NCBI GenBank assembly: GCA_937895435.1
Contig: CALAXT010000067.1
Location: forward strand, 1 to 50,961
From: an uncultured Paracoccaceae bacterium
GTDB lineage: Bacteria > Pseudomonadota > Alphaproteobacteria > Rhodobacterales > Rhodobacteraceae
Reading direction: 5' to 3'
DNA: 50,961 bases
The notes beneath the pieces were generated by a model that made no database searches, had not been told where the DNA came from, and saw only the letters and a list, made by a program, of their open reading frames with translations. Position 1 is the first letter of the stretch; each line of letters starts with the position of its first letter. Both the position numbers and the translations under genes were made by a program. Below are positions 18,670 to 29,078 of this stretch, one piece after another.

Positions 18670-18698
18670 TTGATAGCCGATGCCGATTTTAAGATCAA
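18670..18698 (-). promoter_or_regulatory. Candidate promoter of the FAH gene
   Basis: On the minus strand TTGATC (18698-18693), a 17-bp spacer and TATCAA (18675-18670), about 35 bp ahead of the start codon. A half-operator ACCAATT (18704-18710) lies just upstream of the -35 box. Confidence 0.5.
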
Positions 18699-18775
18699 TC
18701 GCAACCAATTTAAAAAATCAAAACATTTTTGTTGCGAGGCGGCATTGATCTGTGCCAATCTAGATATTGGATCGG

Positions 18776-18791
18776 AATTGGTCAACCAATT
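18776..18791. promoter_or_regulatory. FadR/PdhR-type GntR operator
   Basis: AATTGGT-CA-ACCAATT: seven-base arms are exact inverted repeats around two central bases, matching the TGGTnnACCA core of FCD-class operators. It ends just before the ribosome site of the GntR gene, so binding should repress that gene. A related interrupted palindrome CCAAT(6)ATTGG lies at 18755-18770 and a half-site at 18704-18710. Confidence 0.75.
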
Positions 18792-18806
18792 TAGGGGTGA
18801 AACAGG

Positions 18807-19490
18807 GTGCTTTCCCGGCTTGAGCCATCAGGACGCGACGCAGCAGTTTCTGCGCTAAAGTCGTTTATCGACGCGGGCGATTACAGTCCGGGCGATCGGC
18901 TGCCGGCAGAACGCAGCCTGATGGGTGAACTGGGTATGACCCGCACCATCTTGCGTAAAGCGCTTGATGCGCTTGAACGAGAGGGCGTGATTTGGCGCCA
19001 TGTGGGTAAGGGTACGTTTGTTTCTGTGCCAAGTTCGCACGGTGCGCCGATTAGCGAAATCGTACATCAGATGACGCCTGTGCGTATGATGCGCGCAAGG
19101 TTAAGTATTGAGCCCGCAATAGCCCGCGAAGCGGCGATAAACGCCTCACGTGAGATAATGGTGCGTATTAAACTGGCGCGTGACCGGGCGTTTGATGCCA
19201 CCACTTGGGCTGATTATGAGGCCCAGGATGACCTGTTCCACCGGACCATCGCAGAGGCATCTGACAATATTTTGCTGGTTGCCATCTTTGATCAGTTAAA
19301 TGAGGTGCGTCGGGCGGTTGCGCTGAACACTGTTGTGCGTGGAACCCTGCGCCCACCCGCAAGCCATTCTAGCTTTTCGGAACATGATGCAATTTTGGCT
19401 GCATTAGAGGCCCGCGACCCCGCCGCGGCGCATGATGCAATGCGAAACCACCTCCGTTCGGTTTCCGCGCGGTTGTTTGGAGAGAACTAG
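18807..19490 (+). CDS. FadR-type GntR regulator of the FAH/ABC unit
   Basis: A 227-residue regulator with an N-terminal winged helix (residues 10-75; GDRLPAERSLMGELGMTR and the beta-wing GKGTFV) and a helical FCD ligand domain. The start is a GTG preceded by AGGGGTGA. The perfect palindrome 16 bp upstream predicts autoregulation, and the half-site near the FAH promoter predicts control of that gene too. It lies 73 bp ahead of the ABC importer operon. The effector is likely the imported compound or its diketo-acid product; this is inference. Confidence 0.9.
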   Translation: MLSRLEPSGRDAAVSALKSFIDAGDYSPGDRLPAERSLMGELGMTRTILRKALDALEREGVIWRHVGKGTFVSVPSSHGAPISEIVHQMTPVRMMRARLSIEPAIAREAAINASREIMVRIKLARDRAFDATTWADYEAQDDLFHRTIAEASDNILLVAIFDQLNEVRRAVALNTVVRGTLRPPASHSSFSEHDAILAALEARDPAAAHDAMRNHLRSVSARLFGEN

Positions 19491-19563
19491 AGCCCTTGGA
19501 AAAGAGGGCGCTGGGAAGACGGAACGTTGAAACGATAAATAAATGTTCTCAGGGAGGAGAAAC

Positions 19564-20538
19564 ATGAAACATCTGCTCAAGAAACTTGCGACATCGGTCG
19601 CTGTGCTGCCGCTGGCGTTTGGCCTGATGGCGGGTGCCGCGCAGGCTGATAAAATCCGTATCGCGCTGGCCGAAACGCCATCCGATGAACTGGCTGCATT
19701 CTTTGTCGCGCTTGATCGGGCCAAAGCGGCTGGTCTTGATTATGAATGGACAGCATTTTCAGACGAAGAGCTGGCGGTTCAGGCCATTCTGAGCGGTCAG
19801 ATGGATATCGGATTTGGCACGCCCTATTCTGCGATGCAGCGCTCAAAAGCCCCGCTGCGCATCGTGTTTCAGCTGTCCAAGCTGAAGTTCTTTCCGGTAA
19901 CGTCAAAGAAATACGAAAAGCTGGAAGACCTCAATGGCCAGCCGATCTTGCTGCATTCGCGCGGGGGTGGCACGGATTCGATTGCCAACGTTATTGAAGA
20001 TAAAGTTGGTATCAAACTTGGAGAGCGGTCGTATATGTCGGGCTCTGCCAACCGTGTGGTGGCTCTGATCGCGGGTCAAGCCGATGCAACGATTTTGGAT
20101 TTGTCCAACAAAAACAAAATCATGGCGAACGCTGGTGAAAAGTTCAATGTTCTGCCGATGTTTGAAGTAGATGCCAGCGATGAGGCGCTTTTTGCCAACC
20201 TTGACTGGATTAAATCTAACGAAAAAGACGTCGATATCTTTGTTGGCGCGCTTGCCAGCGTTTGGCAGGATATGGCGAAAGACCCCAGTATCATTCGCCG
20301 TGAAACCAGCCCAGATGGCCCGATTGGCCAGTTGCCCAAAGAAATTCTGGATGGGTTAGATGGCTTTTATGCCAATGCCGTTGCTGGTGGGCTCTATGAT
20401 CCAAATGGTGGCGGGCGCAAAGCTGCTTTGGCCGATATGGAATGGTATTCCCAAGCGGGTCAGTTGGACGGTGACGCAGCCAGCCTGAACATCGAAGATT
20501 TCTGGTATTTGGCCCCTCTGGATAAAGCGGCCAAGTAA
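19564..20538 (+). CDS. ABC transporter substrate-binding protein (NMT1/TauA type)
   Basis: A 324-residue periplasmic protein with a signal peptide (Lys-rich start, hydrophobic core, AQA cleavage near residue 29). The body has the SsuA/TauA/NMT1-like two-lobe pattern: IALAETPSDELAAFF at the start, GQMDIGFGTPYSA and the RGGGTDSIANV helix. A GGGAGGAG site precedes the ATG at 19564. It is followed by an intra-operon terminator and then two permeases and an ATPase. The substrate is unknown; the family takes up sulfonates, nitrate, pyrimidines and aromatic acids. The divergent FAH enzyme favours an aromatic or diketo-acid precursor. Confidence 0.9.
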   Translation: MKHLLKKLATSVAVLPLAFGLMAGAAQADKIRIALAETPSDELAAFFVALDRAKAAGLDYEWTAFSDEELAVQAILSGQMDIGFGTPYSAMQRSKAPLRIVFQLSKLKFFPVTSKKYEKLEDLNGQPILLHSRGGGTDSIANVIEDKVGIKLGERSYMSGSANRVVALIAGQADATILDLSNKNKIMANAGEKFNVLPMFEVDASDEALFANLDWIKSNEKDVDIFVGALASVWQDMAKDPSIIRRETSPDGPIGQLPKEILDGLDGFYANAVAGGLYDPNGGGRKAALADMEWYSQAGQLDGDAASLNIEDFWYLAPLDKAAK

Positions 20539-20555
20539 GACATCTGTAACACGGT

Positions 20556-20587
20556 CGCTGGCCTTGCACGGCCAGCGGCCTTTTTAT
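20556..20587 (+). terminator. Intra-operon terminator/attenuator after the binding protein
   Basis: An 8-bp stem (20556-20563 with 20570-20577), six-base loop and a GGCCTTTTTATT tail. Located between binding protein and permease, it would let the periplasmic component be made in excess over the membrane parts. Confidence 0.75.
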
Positions 20588-20614
20588 TCATCTGAGTGGA
20601 TCGCGACGCACCCC

Positions 20615-21376
20615 ATGTCAAATCGTTCTCTTCTTCTTAAGCTTTTGTCAGCAGCGATTCTGTTTGGCGCTTGGGAAATTGCTGGTCGTATTCCGGTCAG
20701 CTATGCTTTCCCAACGTTTGTGGAATCGATGCAGGCGCTGGCCCGTATGTTTTTTGATGGCAGCCTGTTTGTCGCTTACGGTGAAACACTAAAGCCGCTG
20801 GTCGTGGGCATCGCCATTTCGGCTGTTCTTGGCATCGCGATCGGCCTTTGGATTGGGCTAAGCTCAACGTTTGATTGGCTGTTTTCCCCTATTTTCATTG
20901 TGATGCAGGCTGCGCCCCTGGCGGCCCTGATCCCAATTTTGGTGATGGCCTATGGGATTGGTTTGACATCCAAGGTGTTTGTCGTGTGCATCATGGCCAT
21001 GCCGGTGATTGTGTTGAACACCAGTGGCGCCGTGCGCAACACACCATCATCAATCAAAGAAATGGCGCGCTCATTTCTTGGCACGAATTGGGATGTGGTT
21101 TTTAAAATCATTCTGCCCGCCGCTTCGCCCGTGATATTTTCCGGTCTGCGGCTAGGCATTTCGGCTGGCTTCATCGGCGCGATTTTGTCCGAGCTGAAAA
21201 TCACCCCTACGGGCGTGGGTGATATCATCACCTACAGCCGGTCCATCGCCGATTATCCCAGCATGTATGCTGCGATCTTTTCGATCATCGTTCTGGCAGT
21301 TTTGTTTTTGAACCTGCTGGAAAAACTGGAAAAAACTCTGTTCGAAGGAAATTACCGTGGCTATGCCTCAGACTGA
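20615..21376 (+). CDS. ABC transporter permease 1
   Basis: A 253-residue inner-membrane permease of the SsuC/TauC type with about six hydrophobic segments and the cytoplasmic EAA loop (EMARSFLGTNWDVVFKI) that contacts the ATPase. The start was set at MSNRSLL (20615); the longer frame begins inside the terminator hairpin. No strong Shine-Dalgarno site is visible, in keeping with low expression. It overlaps the ATPase gene by 20 bp. Together with the second permease it should form a heterodimeric channel. Confidence 0.9.
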   Translation: MSNRSLLLKLLSAAILFGAWEIAGRIPVSYAFPTFVESMQALARMFFDGSLFVAYGETLKPLVVGIAISAVLGIAIGLWIGLSSTFDWLFSPIFIVMQAAPLAALIPILVMAYGIGLTSKVFVVCIMAMPVIVLNTSGAVRNTPSSIKEMARSFLGTNWDVVFKIILPAASPVIFSGLRLGISAGFIGAILSELKITPTGVGDIITYSRSIADYPSMYAAIFSIIVLAVLFLNLLEKLEKTLFEGNYRGYASD

Positions 21377-22151
21377 AACAGCCTTTGAGGCGAAAGTGGA
21401 TAACGCCGTTGCCGTGCGCGGTGTTTCCAAGAATTATGGCGATGTCGAAGCGCTGAAAGATATGTCGCTAGAGTTCCCACGTGGCCAACTGACATCGCTG
21501 TTGGGGCCATCGGGTTGTGGCAAGACCACACTTTTGAAGATTATCGCGGGCCTGTTAGAGCCAAACGCTGGTGAGATTGAGGTGAACGGCAAAGCTGTCA
21601 CCGGGCCTGGTCCTGACCGTGCCTTTGTGTTCCAAGATTTCGCACTGTTGCCTTGGGCCAGCGTGCTGCGCAACGTAGGTTTTGGGTTGGAACTGCGTGG
21701 TGTTGCCCGGTCTGAGCGCGAAGCCATTGCGGAAAAATATATCAAAGATGTGGGTCTTGCTGGCTTTGAAAAAAGCTATCCGCACGAGCTGTCTGGCGGT
21801 ATGCGCCAGCGCGTGGGTTTGGCGCGGGCCCTGTCGGTGAACGCACAGGTTTTGCTGATGGATGAGCCGTTTTCGGCGGTTGATGAGCAGACGCGGCGCA
21901 AGTTTCAGGAAGATCTGCTGAACCTTGTTCAAAACGAAAGCAAGACCTTTATCTTTGTCACCCACTCGATCGAAGAAGCGGTTTATGTTTCGGATCAGAT
22001 CGCCATTCTGTTGCCGCGTCCAAGCCGGGTGTCTGAGATCATTCGCCCCAGTGGTTTTCGCAACAAAGACGCCGCCAGCATTCGGCGTGATCCGGAATAT
22101 TTGGATATCGTTGATGAAATCTGGGCCTCGCTGCGCAGCTATGTGGAATAG
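21357..22151 (+). CDS. ABC transporter ATPase
   Basis: A 264-residue nucleotide-binding subunit with Walker A GPSGCGKTT, the signature LSGGMRQR, Walker B VLLMDEPFSAVDE and the switch histidine in VTHSIEEA. It belongs to the SsuB/TauB/nitrate importer group. The GTG at 21357 has AAGGA at good distance, and an ATG two codons later is too far from it, so GTG is preferred. It lies between the two permease genes, the order binding protein, permease, ATPase, permease. Confidence 0.95.
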   Translation: MAMPQTETAFEAKVDNAVAVRGVSKNYGDVEALKDMSLEFPRGQLTSLLGPSGCGKTTLLKIIAGLLEPNAGEIEVNGKAVTGPGPDRAFVFQDFALLPWASVLRNVGFGLELRGVARSEREAIAEKYIKDVGLAGFEKSYPHELSGGMRQRVGLARALSVNAQVLLMDEPFSAVDEQTRRKFQEDLLNLVQNESKTFIFVTHSIEEAVYVSDQIAILLPRPSRVSEIIRPSGFRNKDAASIRRDPEYLDIVDEIWASLRSYVE

Positions 22152-22160
22152 GGGCGCACT

Positions 22161-22913
22161 ATGAAGATCATGGGATACCGTCTGCCCGCCATGTCCTCGC
22201 TCATTTTGTGGGGTATTTTGTGGGAAATCGTCGGTCAGGCGGGGGTGACATTTTTCATCCCGCCGTTGTCAAAAGTGTTTGTGACCTTGTTTGAGGTTAT
22301 TGGCACCGGATCGTTTCAAAAGGCGCTGTGGGATACCGCATATGCGTTTTTTGCGGGTGTGTTCTTTTCGATCGTGATCGGCATTCCAACTGGGATCATG
22401 ATGGGGAAAAATCGGCTGATTGATGAAATGCTGTTGCCATGGGTGAACATGTTTCTTAGCGCGCCGCTGACGGCATTGGTGCCGGTTTTGATGGTGTTGT
22501 TCGGCTTTGGTATGAAGTCGATCATTATCACCACCACCCTTTTTGCTATTTGGATCATCATCTTGAACACCCGGGCGGGGGTGATGCAGATCAACCGATC
22601 CATGATCGAAATGGCGCGCAGTTTTGGTGCATCTCCGATGGATGCATTCTTTAAAATCTATTTCTGGGCAGCTCTGCCCGAGATCTTAGGCGGTGTTCGC
22701 ATTGGTGTGATCCGGGCAGTAAAAGGCGTGATTATCGGACAGCTGTTGATATCTATCGTGGGCTTTGGTGCCTTGTTTGAGCTCTATTCCTCAAACTTCT
22801 TGATGGCGCATTTCTGGGCAGTTTTGATCGTGCTGTTTGCTCTGGCTTTTACGATTTCAGAGGTATTCGCCTATCTTGAGCGGCGCGTGGCCTATTACGC
22901 AGCAAAGCGCTGA
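22161..22913 (+). CDS. ABC transporter permease 2
   Basis: A 250-residue SsuC/TauC-type permease with about six transmembrane segments and an EAA loop (EMARSFGASPMDAFFKI). It is only distantly similar to permease 1, so the transporter core is a heterodimer; most transporters of this family have one permease gene. It starts 9 bp after the ATPase stop and is followed by a strong terminator. Confidence 0.92.
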   Translation: MKIMGYRLPAMSSLILWGILWEIVGQAGVTFFIPPLSKVFVTLFEVIGTGSFQKALWDTAYAFFAGVFFSIVIGIPTGIMMGKNRLIDEMLLPWVNMFLSAPLTALVPVLMVLFGFGMKSIIITTTLFAIWIIILNTRAGVMQINRSMIEMARSFGASPMDAFFKIYFWAALPEILGGVRIGVIRAVKGVIIGQLLISIVGFGALFELYSSNFLMAHFWAVLIVLFALAFTISEVFAYLERRVAYYAAKR

Positions 22914-22935
22914 GCACATATTGCATGAAAAAACC

Positions 22936-22968
22936 AAAGGCAGGGCGTCATGTGTGCCCTGCCTTTTG
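22936..22968 (+). terminator. Terminator of the ABC importer operon
   Basis: A perfect 11-bp stem (22936-22946 with 22956-22966), nine-base loop, ending in TTTTG. The A-rich left side may also serve transcripts from the other strand. Confidence 0.85.
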
Positions 22969-23022
22969 TATCTGAACTGAACGAACCAGGCATTTCACCA
23001 GATTTTTAACAACCAGGAAAAA

Positions 23023-23097
23023 TGGTGGGTGATAAGGGATTTGAACCCCTGACATCTTCGATGTGAACGAAGCGCTCTACCACTGAGCTAATCACCC
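23023..23097 (-). tRNA. tRNA-Val (CAC)
   Basis: Complete cloverleaf of 75 nt with encoded CCA. Acceptor GGGTGAT pairs with ATCACCC; the D-arm is GCTC/GAGC; anticodon stem CTTCG/CGAAG has loop TTCACAT giving anticodon CAC; T-loop is TTCAAAT. It reads valine GTG codons. Confidence 0.97.
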
Positions 23098-23115
23098 GGT
23101 CGCGGGGTCATAACC

Positions 23116-23436
23116 TTAAGAATCCGACTGTGCAAGAGCCTCTGCCGTTGCTGGCCGGCGCAAACGCAGCACAAAAAGCTCGGCACCTTTTTGATCTTGC
23201 TTTTTTTGCACGCGCAGACGGCCCAGTGGTGGCAGCGCAAGCGCTTTGCCTTCAATCAGCGCCTGACCCATTACCACAAGCATGGCATCGACCACGGCCT
23301 TGGCGTCTTTTGGGCTGACCTTTGCCATATCCACAATCGTGGTAAGCATGTCTTTTTTGTTTAAGACAGCGACATCCGTCGATTTAGCTTTTGGCTTTTG
23401 GGTTTTTGGGGCGGGGGCTGTATCTGTTTTTGGCAT
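23116..23436 (-). CDS. HU-family DNA-binding protein variant
   Basis: A 106-residue basic protein. Residues 1-25 are a Lys/Pro/Ala-rich tail, and residues 26-90 show the HU/IHF fold outline: LNKKDMLTTIVD, a helix with KDAKAVVDAML, and LPPLGRLRV in place of the usual G.G.F strand. The terminal arm motif of classical HU (RNPxTG) is not obvious, so DNA binding may differ. It sits between tRNA-Val and lon on the same strand. Such low-complexity-tailed HU relatives are common in this family of bacteria. Confidence 0.85.
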   Translation of the reverse strand: MPKTDTAPAPKTQKPKAKSTDVAVLNKKDMLTTIVDMAKVSPKDAKAVVDAMLVVMGQALIEGKALALPPLGRLRVQKKQDQKGAELFVLRLRRPATAEALAQSDS

Positions 23437-23571
23437 GCGGAAAACCTTTTGCGTGACCGGAAATTGGTGATTATCAAACGATTGGGGCTAGGGTTGTGTC
23501 AAGTATCAGAAAATTGGCAGAAGTCGGGGGCCATATCTTGTGGATTGGCCCCCGTTGTTGTCACAGAGTGG

Positions 23572-25980
23572 TTAATGCGTGGTTTGCACGCTGGGCTCAG
23601 CTTTGGCGGCCAGCGCTTTTGCGGCGGCTGCGGCCTCTTCTGCTTCTTCGTCCCACTCGATCGGCTCTGGCATCCGCACCAGCGCAAGCTTCAGCACTTC
23701 GCGCACATGTGAGACAGGGATTATTGTCAGCCCCTCTTTCACATTGTCGGGAATCTCGGGCAGGTCTTTGGCGTTTTCTTCCGGAATAAGTACGGTTTTG
23801 ATGCCACCGCGCAACGCTGCCAGCAGTTTTTCCTTCAGCCCACCGATCGCCAGCACATTGCCGCGAAGCGTTACCTCGCCGGTCATTGCGATGTCTTTGT
23901 GGACAGGAATGCCTGTCAGAACCGACACAATCGATGTCACCATGCCCACGCCGGCGCTGGGGCCATCTTTGGGTGTGGCGCCCTCGGGAACGTGAACGTG
24001 GATGTCAACGTTTTCGAATTTTGTCGGCTTGATCCCCAACTCTGGGCTGATGGAGCGCACGAAGCTTGACGCCGCATCAATCGATTCCTTCATAACATCG
24101 CCCAGCTTGCCGGTGGTTTTCATCCGCCCCTTTCCGGGCAGTTTCAACGCCTCAATCGACAGCAACTCGCCCCCGACTGAGGTCCAGGCCAATCCGGTCA
24201 CAACACCAACCTGATCTTCCTTTTCAGCCAAGCCATAGCGGAAGCGCTTGACACCCAGATACGTTTCCAGGTTCGCAGGCGAAATCTCGACCGATTTGGT
24301 TTTCTTGCGTACGATCTCGGTTACAGCCTTGCGGGCCAGTTTCGCAATCTCGCGTTCAAGGTTTCGCACACCGGCCTCGCGGGTATAGGTGCGGATGATC
24401 TCCATCAAAGCAGGGTCGGTCAGGGAAAATTCCGCAGGTTTTAACCCGTGGTTTTTTACTTGTTTTCCGATCAGATGACCTTTGGCAATCTCTCGCTTTT
24501 CGTCCTCAGTATAGCCGGACAGCGGGATGATCTCCATCCGGTCCAGCAGGGGGCCGGGCATGTTATAGCTGTTGGCCGTGGTCAAAAACATCACGTTTGA
24601 AAGGTCGTATTCGACTTCCAAATAGTGATCGACAAAGGTCGCGTTTTGTTCTGGGTCCAACACCTCAAGCATCGCGCTGGCAGGATCACCACGGTAATCT
24701 TGTCCCATTTTGTCTATTTCATCCAACAAAATCAATGGATTGTTGGTTTTTGCCTTTTTCATCGCTTGGATGATCTTGCCCGGCATTGACCCAATATATG
24801 TCCGGCGGTGGCCCCTAATTTCAGATTCATCGCGCACACCGCCCAAACTGATGCGGATAAATTCACGCCCCGTGGCCTTGGCCACCGACCGCCCCAACGA
24901 GGTTTTGCCAACACCCGGAGGGCCGACCAGGCACAAGATCGGGCCTTTCATCTTTTGGCTGCGCGCCTGAACGGCCAGATATTCAACAATCCGTTCTTTG
25001 ACCTTTTCCAGTCCATAATGGTCGACGTCCAGCACCTTTTGTGCGGCGTCCAAGTCTTTTTTAACGCGGCTTTTTTTGCCCCAGGGCAGCGCCAAGATCC
25101 AATCGAGATAGTTGCGCACCACGGTCGCCTCGGCAGACATGGGTGACATCGATTTCAGCTTGCGCACCTCGCCCTCGGCTTTGTCGCGGGCCTCTTTCGA
25201 CAGATCGGTGTTTTTGATCCGCTCTTCCAATTCGGCGACTTCGTTTTGGCCTTCGTCGCCATCGCCCAGCTCACGCTGAATCGCCTTCATCTGTTCATTC
25301 AGATAATATTCACGCTGCGTCCGCTCCATCTGGCTTTTGACGCGTGTCTTGATTTTCTTTTCGACCTGCAGCACCGACACTTCGCCCTGCATCAGGCCAT
25401 AGACTTTTTCCAGCCGTTCCGCGACGTTCAGGGTTTCCAGCAGATCTTGTTTCTGTGCAACATCTACGCCCAAATGCCCGGCAACCAGATCGGCCAACCG
25501 TGCGGCTTCTTTGGTTTCAGATACGGCGGCTAGCGCTTCTTCAGGGATGTTTTTCTTGATTTTGGCGTAGCGTTCGAACTCTTCTGAAACCGACCGCACC
25601 AACGCCGCAGATGTGTCAGCGTCGCCCGGAATTTCATCCAGCGCGGTGGCATGGGCTTCAAAGAAGCTGTTATTTTCCAGAAAATCGGTAATCTGTACCC
25701 TGCTGCGGCCCTCAACCAGCACTTTTACCGTGCCGTCGGGCAGTTTCAGCAGTTGCAGCACATTCGCCAGCACACCGGATTTAAAGATACCGTCTGTTGT
25801 GGGGTCATCGACGCTTGGGTCGATCTGGCTGGACAGCAAGATTTGCTTATCATCCTGCATCACTTCTTCCAGTGCGCGCACCGATTTTTCACGGCCCACG
25901 AACAACGGCACGATCATATGGGGAAAAACCACGATGTCGCGCAAGGGAAGCACTGGGTAGCTGTTTGAAAGGTCTGACAT
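23572..25980 (-). CDS. lon: ATP-dependent Lon protease
   Basis: An 802-residue cytoplasmic protease: N-terminal substrate-binding LAN domain (LPLRDIVVFPHMIVPLFVGR), coiled region, AAA+ module with Walker A GPPGVGKTS near residue 358 and Walker B in ILLDEIDK, and a C-terminal serine-lysine protease domain with the nucleophile in DGPSAGVGM near residue 680. Length is standard. AAGGA precedes the ATG. It degrades misfolded and regulatory proteins. The C-terminal tail is Ala/Glu-rich (EEAEEAAAAAKALAA), as in other alphaproteobacterial Lon proteins. Confidence 0.98.
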   Translation of the reverse strand: MSDLSNSYPVLPLRDIVVFPHMIVPLFVGREKSVRALEEVMQDDKQILLSSQIDPSVDDPTTDGIFKSGVLANVLQLLKLPDGTVKVLVEGRSRVQITDFLENNSFFEAHATALDEIPGDADTSAALVRSVSEEFERYAKIKKNIPEEALAAVSETKEAARLADLVAGHLGVDVAQKQDLLETLNVAERLEKVYGLMQGEVSVLQVEKKIKTRVKSQMERTQREYYLNEQMKAIQRELGDGDEGQNEVAELEERIKNTDLSKEARDKAEGEVRKLKSMSPMSAEATVVRNYLDWILALPWGKKSRVKKDLDAAQKVLDVDHYGLEKVKERIVEYLAVQARSQKMKGPILCLVGPPGVGKTSLGRSVAKATGREFIRISLGGVRDESEIRGHRRTYIGSMPGKIIQAMKKAKTNNPLILLDEIDKMGQDYRGDPASAMLEVLDPEQNATFVDHYLEVEYDLSNVMFLTTANSYNMPGPLLDRMEIIPLSGYTEDEKREIAKGHLIGKQVKNHGLKPAEFSLTDPALMEIIRTYTREAGVRNLEREIAKLARKAVTEIVRKKTKSVEISPANLETYLGVKRFRYGLAEKEDQVGVVTGLAWTSVGGELLSIEALKLPGKGRMKTTGKLGDVMKESIDAASSFVRSISPELGIKPTKFENVDIHVHVPEGATPKDGPSAGVGMVTSIVSVLTGIPVHKDIAMTGEVTLRGNVLAIGGLKEKLLAALRGGIKTVLIPEENAKDLPEIPDNVKEGLTIIPVSHVREVLKLALVRMPEPIEWDEEAEEAAAAAKALAAKAEPSVQTTH

Positions 25981-26218
25981 AGGTTTTCCTTAACTTTTCG
26001 CAGAAAGGCACTGGCCCCGATCATCGGCAGCGCTCGGCCCTCCCCGCAGGTGTTCTTCATATCTGGTGCGGGTCTATCGGGCTGTCAACCGCAGCGCCAC
26101 ACAAGAGCGTGATGATGGCCGGGCCACGCAATCGCAGCAAGTCCCGAATCTATGAAATTTTACAAAAATGTCTTTAAGTTTCGTTGCTGTGTGCAAAGCC
26201 GCATCAAGAACTCTTCCC

Positions 26219-27466
<1,248 letters not shown>

Positions 27467-27492
27467 TCACTCAGGTAATACATGAGGCCGCA

Positions 27493-27858
27493 ATGACCGC
27501 AGAGGCACCCCAAGCGCTGGAAGGCGCCCCGTTGATTCGCCCATCCACCACCGATCACCCACTTTATGAGTCGGTGGTTGAGGCATGCCGCAGCGTGTTC
27601 GACCCGGAAATACCGGTCAACATCTTTGATCTAGGCTTGATCTATACCATTGATATTTCTGACGAAAGCGATGTTGGCATTATCATGACACTTACAGCCC
27701 CCGGCTGCCCTGTGGCGGGGGAAATGCCCACTTGGGTCAGTGATGCGGTTGAAACTGTGGCTGGTGTGCGGGCGGTTCAGGTTGATATGACCTTTGATCC
27801 GCAGTGGGGCATGGACATGATGTCAGATGAGGCGCGGTTAGAGCTGGGCTTTATGTAA
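27493..27858 (+). CDS. sufT: SufT/MIP18-family Fe-S assembly protein
   Basis: A 121-residue protein of the DUF59 family. It has DPEIPVNIFDLGLIY near residue 36 and the conserved Cys in LTAPGCPVAGE near 75. These proteins help mature Fe-S enzymes. GAGG precedes the ATG. A SufA-type carrier gene follows about 50 bp later on the same strand, which supports the Fe-S role; the main suf operon is not in this window. Confidence 0.92.
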   Translation: MTAEAPQALEGAPLIRPSTTDHPLYESVVEACRSVFDPEIPVNIFDLGLIYTIDISDESDVGIIMTLTAPGCPVAGEMPTWVSDAVETVAGVRAVQVDMTFDPQWGMDMMSDEARLELGFM

Positions 27859-27913
27859 CTGCTTGCGGCTGCTGTATGCAGTCTGGGGCTGAATTGGCGT
27901 AAAGGATTGTATG

Positions 27914-28282
27914 ATGTTTGGCATTCCCGGAAAACAGGCCGTAACGCTTACCCAGGCGGCCGTGCGGCAGATCTCTGGGCTGATGGCGCGCAACAATGCC
28001 ACGGGCTTACGGATTGGCGTAAAAAAGGGTGGCTGCGCCGGTATGGAATACACCATGGATTATGTGGCCGATGTAAACCCAGCAGATGAGGTGGTTGACC
28101 AGGACGGTGCGCGGGTTTTTATTGCCCCCATGGCACAGATGTTTCTGATTGGGACAGAAATTGATTACGAAACATCGCTGCTGGAATCTGGGTTTAAATT
28201 TCGCAACCCAAATGTCGCCGAGGCTTGTGGTTGCGGTGAATCAATCAAATTCAAAGACGCCCCAGCCGAGGCAGGGCACTGA
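27914..28282 (+). CDS. A-type Fe-S carrier (SufA/IscA/ErpA family)
   Basis: A 122-residue A-type scaffold/carrier. The three cluster-binding cysteines are in place: one in KKGGCAGMEY and two in ACGCGESI near the C-terminus. AAAGGA is seven bases before the ATG at 27914 and four before an adjacent ATG at 27911; the former was chosen. It probably forms an operon with sufT and hands clusters to apo-proteins in the cytoplasm. Confidence 0.95.
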   Translation: MFGIPGKQAVTLTQAAVRQISGLMARNNATGLRIGVKKGGCAGMEYTMDYVADVNPADEVVDQDGARVFIAPMAQMFLIGTEIDYETSLLESGFKFRNPNVAEACGCGESIKFKDAPAEAGH

Positions 28283-28306
28283 TTTTAAAATAAAATGGAT
28301 GCACAT

Positions 28307-29056
28307 ATGACCCGCAGAAAGCTGGCCGCTGGCAATTGGAAGATGAACGGCGTTGGTGCGTCGCTGTCTGAGGTGCAAGATCTGGCCGCCCGCCACCCCA
28401 ACCCTTTATGTGATCTGCTGATTTGTCCGCCAGCCACGCTTTTGTCGCGCATGGCGGCAGTTGCTGGGCCGATTGCCATGGGTGGGCAGGATTGCCACGC
28501 GGCGGTGTCGGGTGCGCATACGGGTGATATTTCGGCGGCGATGCTGTGCGATGGCGGTGCCAGCTATGTCATTGTGGGGCATTCTGAGCGCCGCACTGAT
28601 CATGGTGAAACCGATGCCGTTATACGCGCCAAGGCACAAGCCGCACAGGCCGCTGGTTTGGTTGCGGTGATCTGTCTGGGCGAAACCGAAGCGCAGCGCC
28701 GCAGTGGGCAGGCATTGGTGGTTGTGGGTGCGCAGCTGGCAGGTTCAGTCCCTGATGGCGCCACATCGGCCAATACCGTCATCGCTTATGAGCCAGTCTG
28801 GGCGATTGGCACCGGTCTTGTGCCATCTGAGGCTGAGATTACCGAGGTGCATGCCCATTTGCGCGCCGAACTTTCTGCCCGGTTTGGGGCGATAGCTGCT
28901 GATGGTATGCGGCTGCTTTATGGCGGTTCGGTCAAGCCCGGAAATGCGGCCACGATCTTTGCGTTGTCCGGTGTTGACGGTGTTTTGGCAGGGGGTGCTT
29001 CGCTGAAAGCGGATGATTTCTCGGCAATTATTGCCGCGCTTGAGGCCAGCGCCTGA
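28307..29056 (+). CDS. tpiA: Triosephosphate isomerase
   Basis: A 249-residue TIM barrel interconverting DHAP and glyceraldehyde 3-phosphate. Active-site residues seen: Lys in AAGNWKMN, His in VIVGHSERR, Glu in [11 protein letters not shown], and the phosphate loop LYGGSVKP. Neither the ATG at 28307 nor the one at 28295 has a good ribosome site; 28307 gives the usual family N-terminus ([14 protein letters not shown]). Confidence 0.97.
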   Translation: MTRRKLAAGNWKMNGVGASLSEVQDLAARHPNPLCDLLICPPATLLSRMAAVAGPIAMGGQDCHAAVSGAHTGDISAAMLCDGGASYVIVGHSERRTDHGETDAVIRAKAQAAQAAGLVAVICLGETEAQRRSGQALVVVGAQLAGSVPDGATSANTVIAYEPVWAIGTGLVPSEAEITEVHAHLRAELSARFGAIAADGMRLLYGGSVKPGNAATIFALSGVDGVLAGGASLKADDFSAIIAALEASA

Positions 29057-29078
29057 CGTTGCGCCGATCAATCTGGGG

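Noticed and set aside
23526-23553. GC-rich hairpin downstream of lon
   Set aside because: The stem is clear (8 bp) but no T-tract follows on the minus strand, so it was not listed as a terminator.
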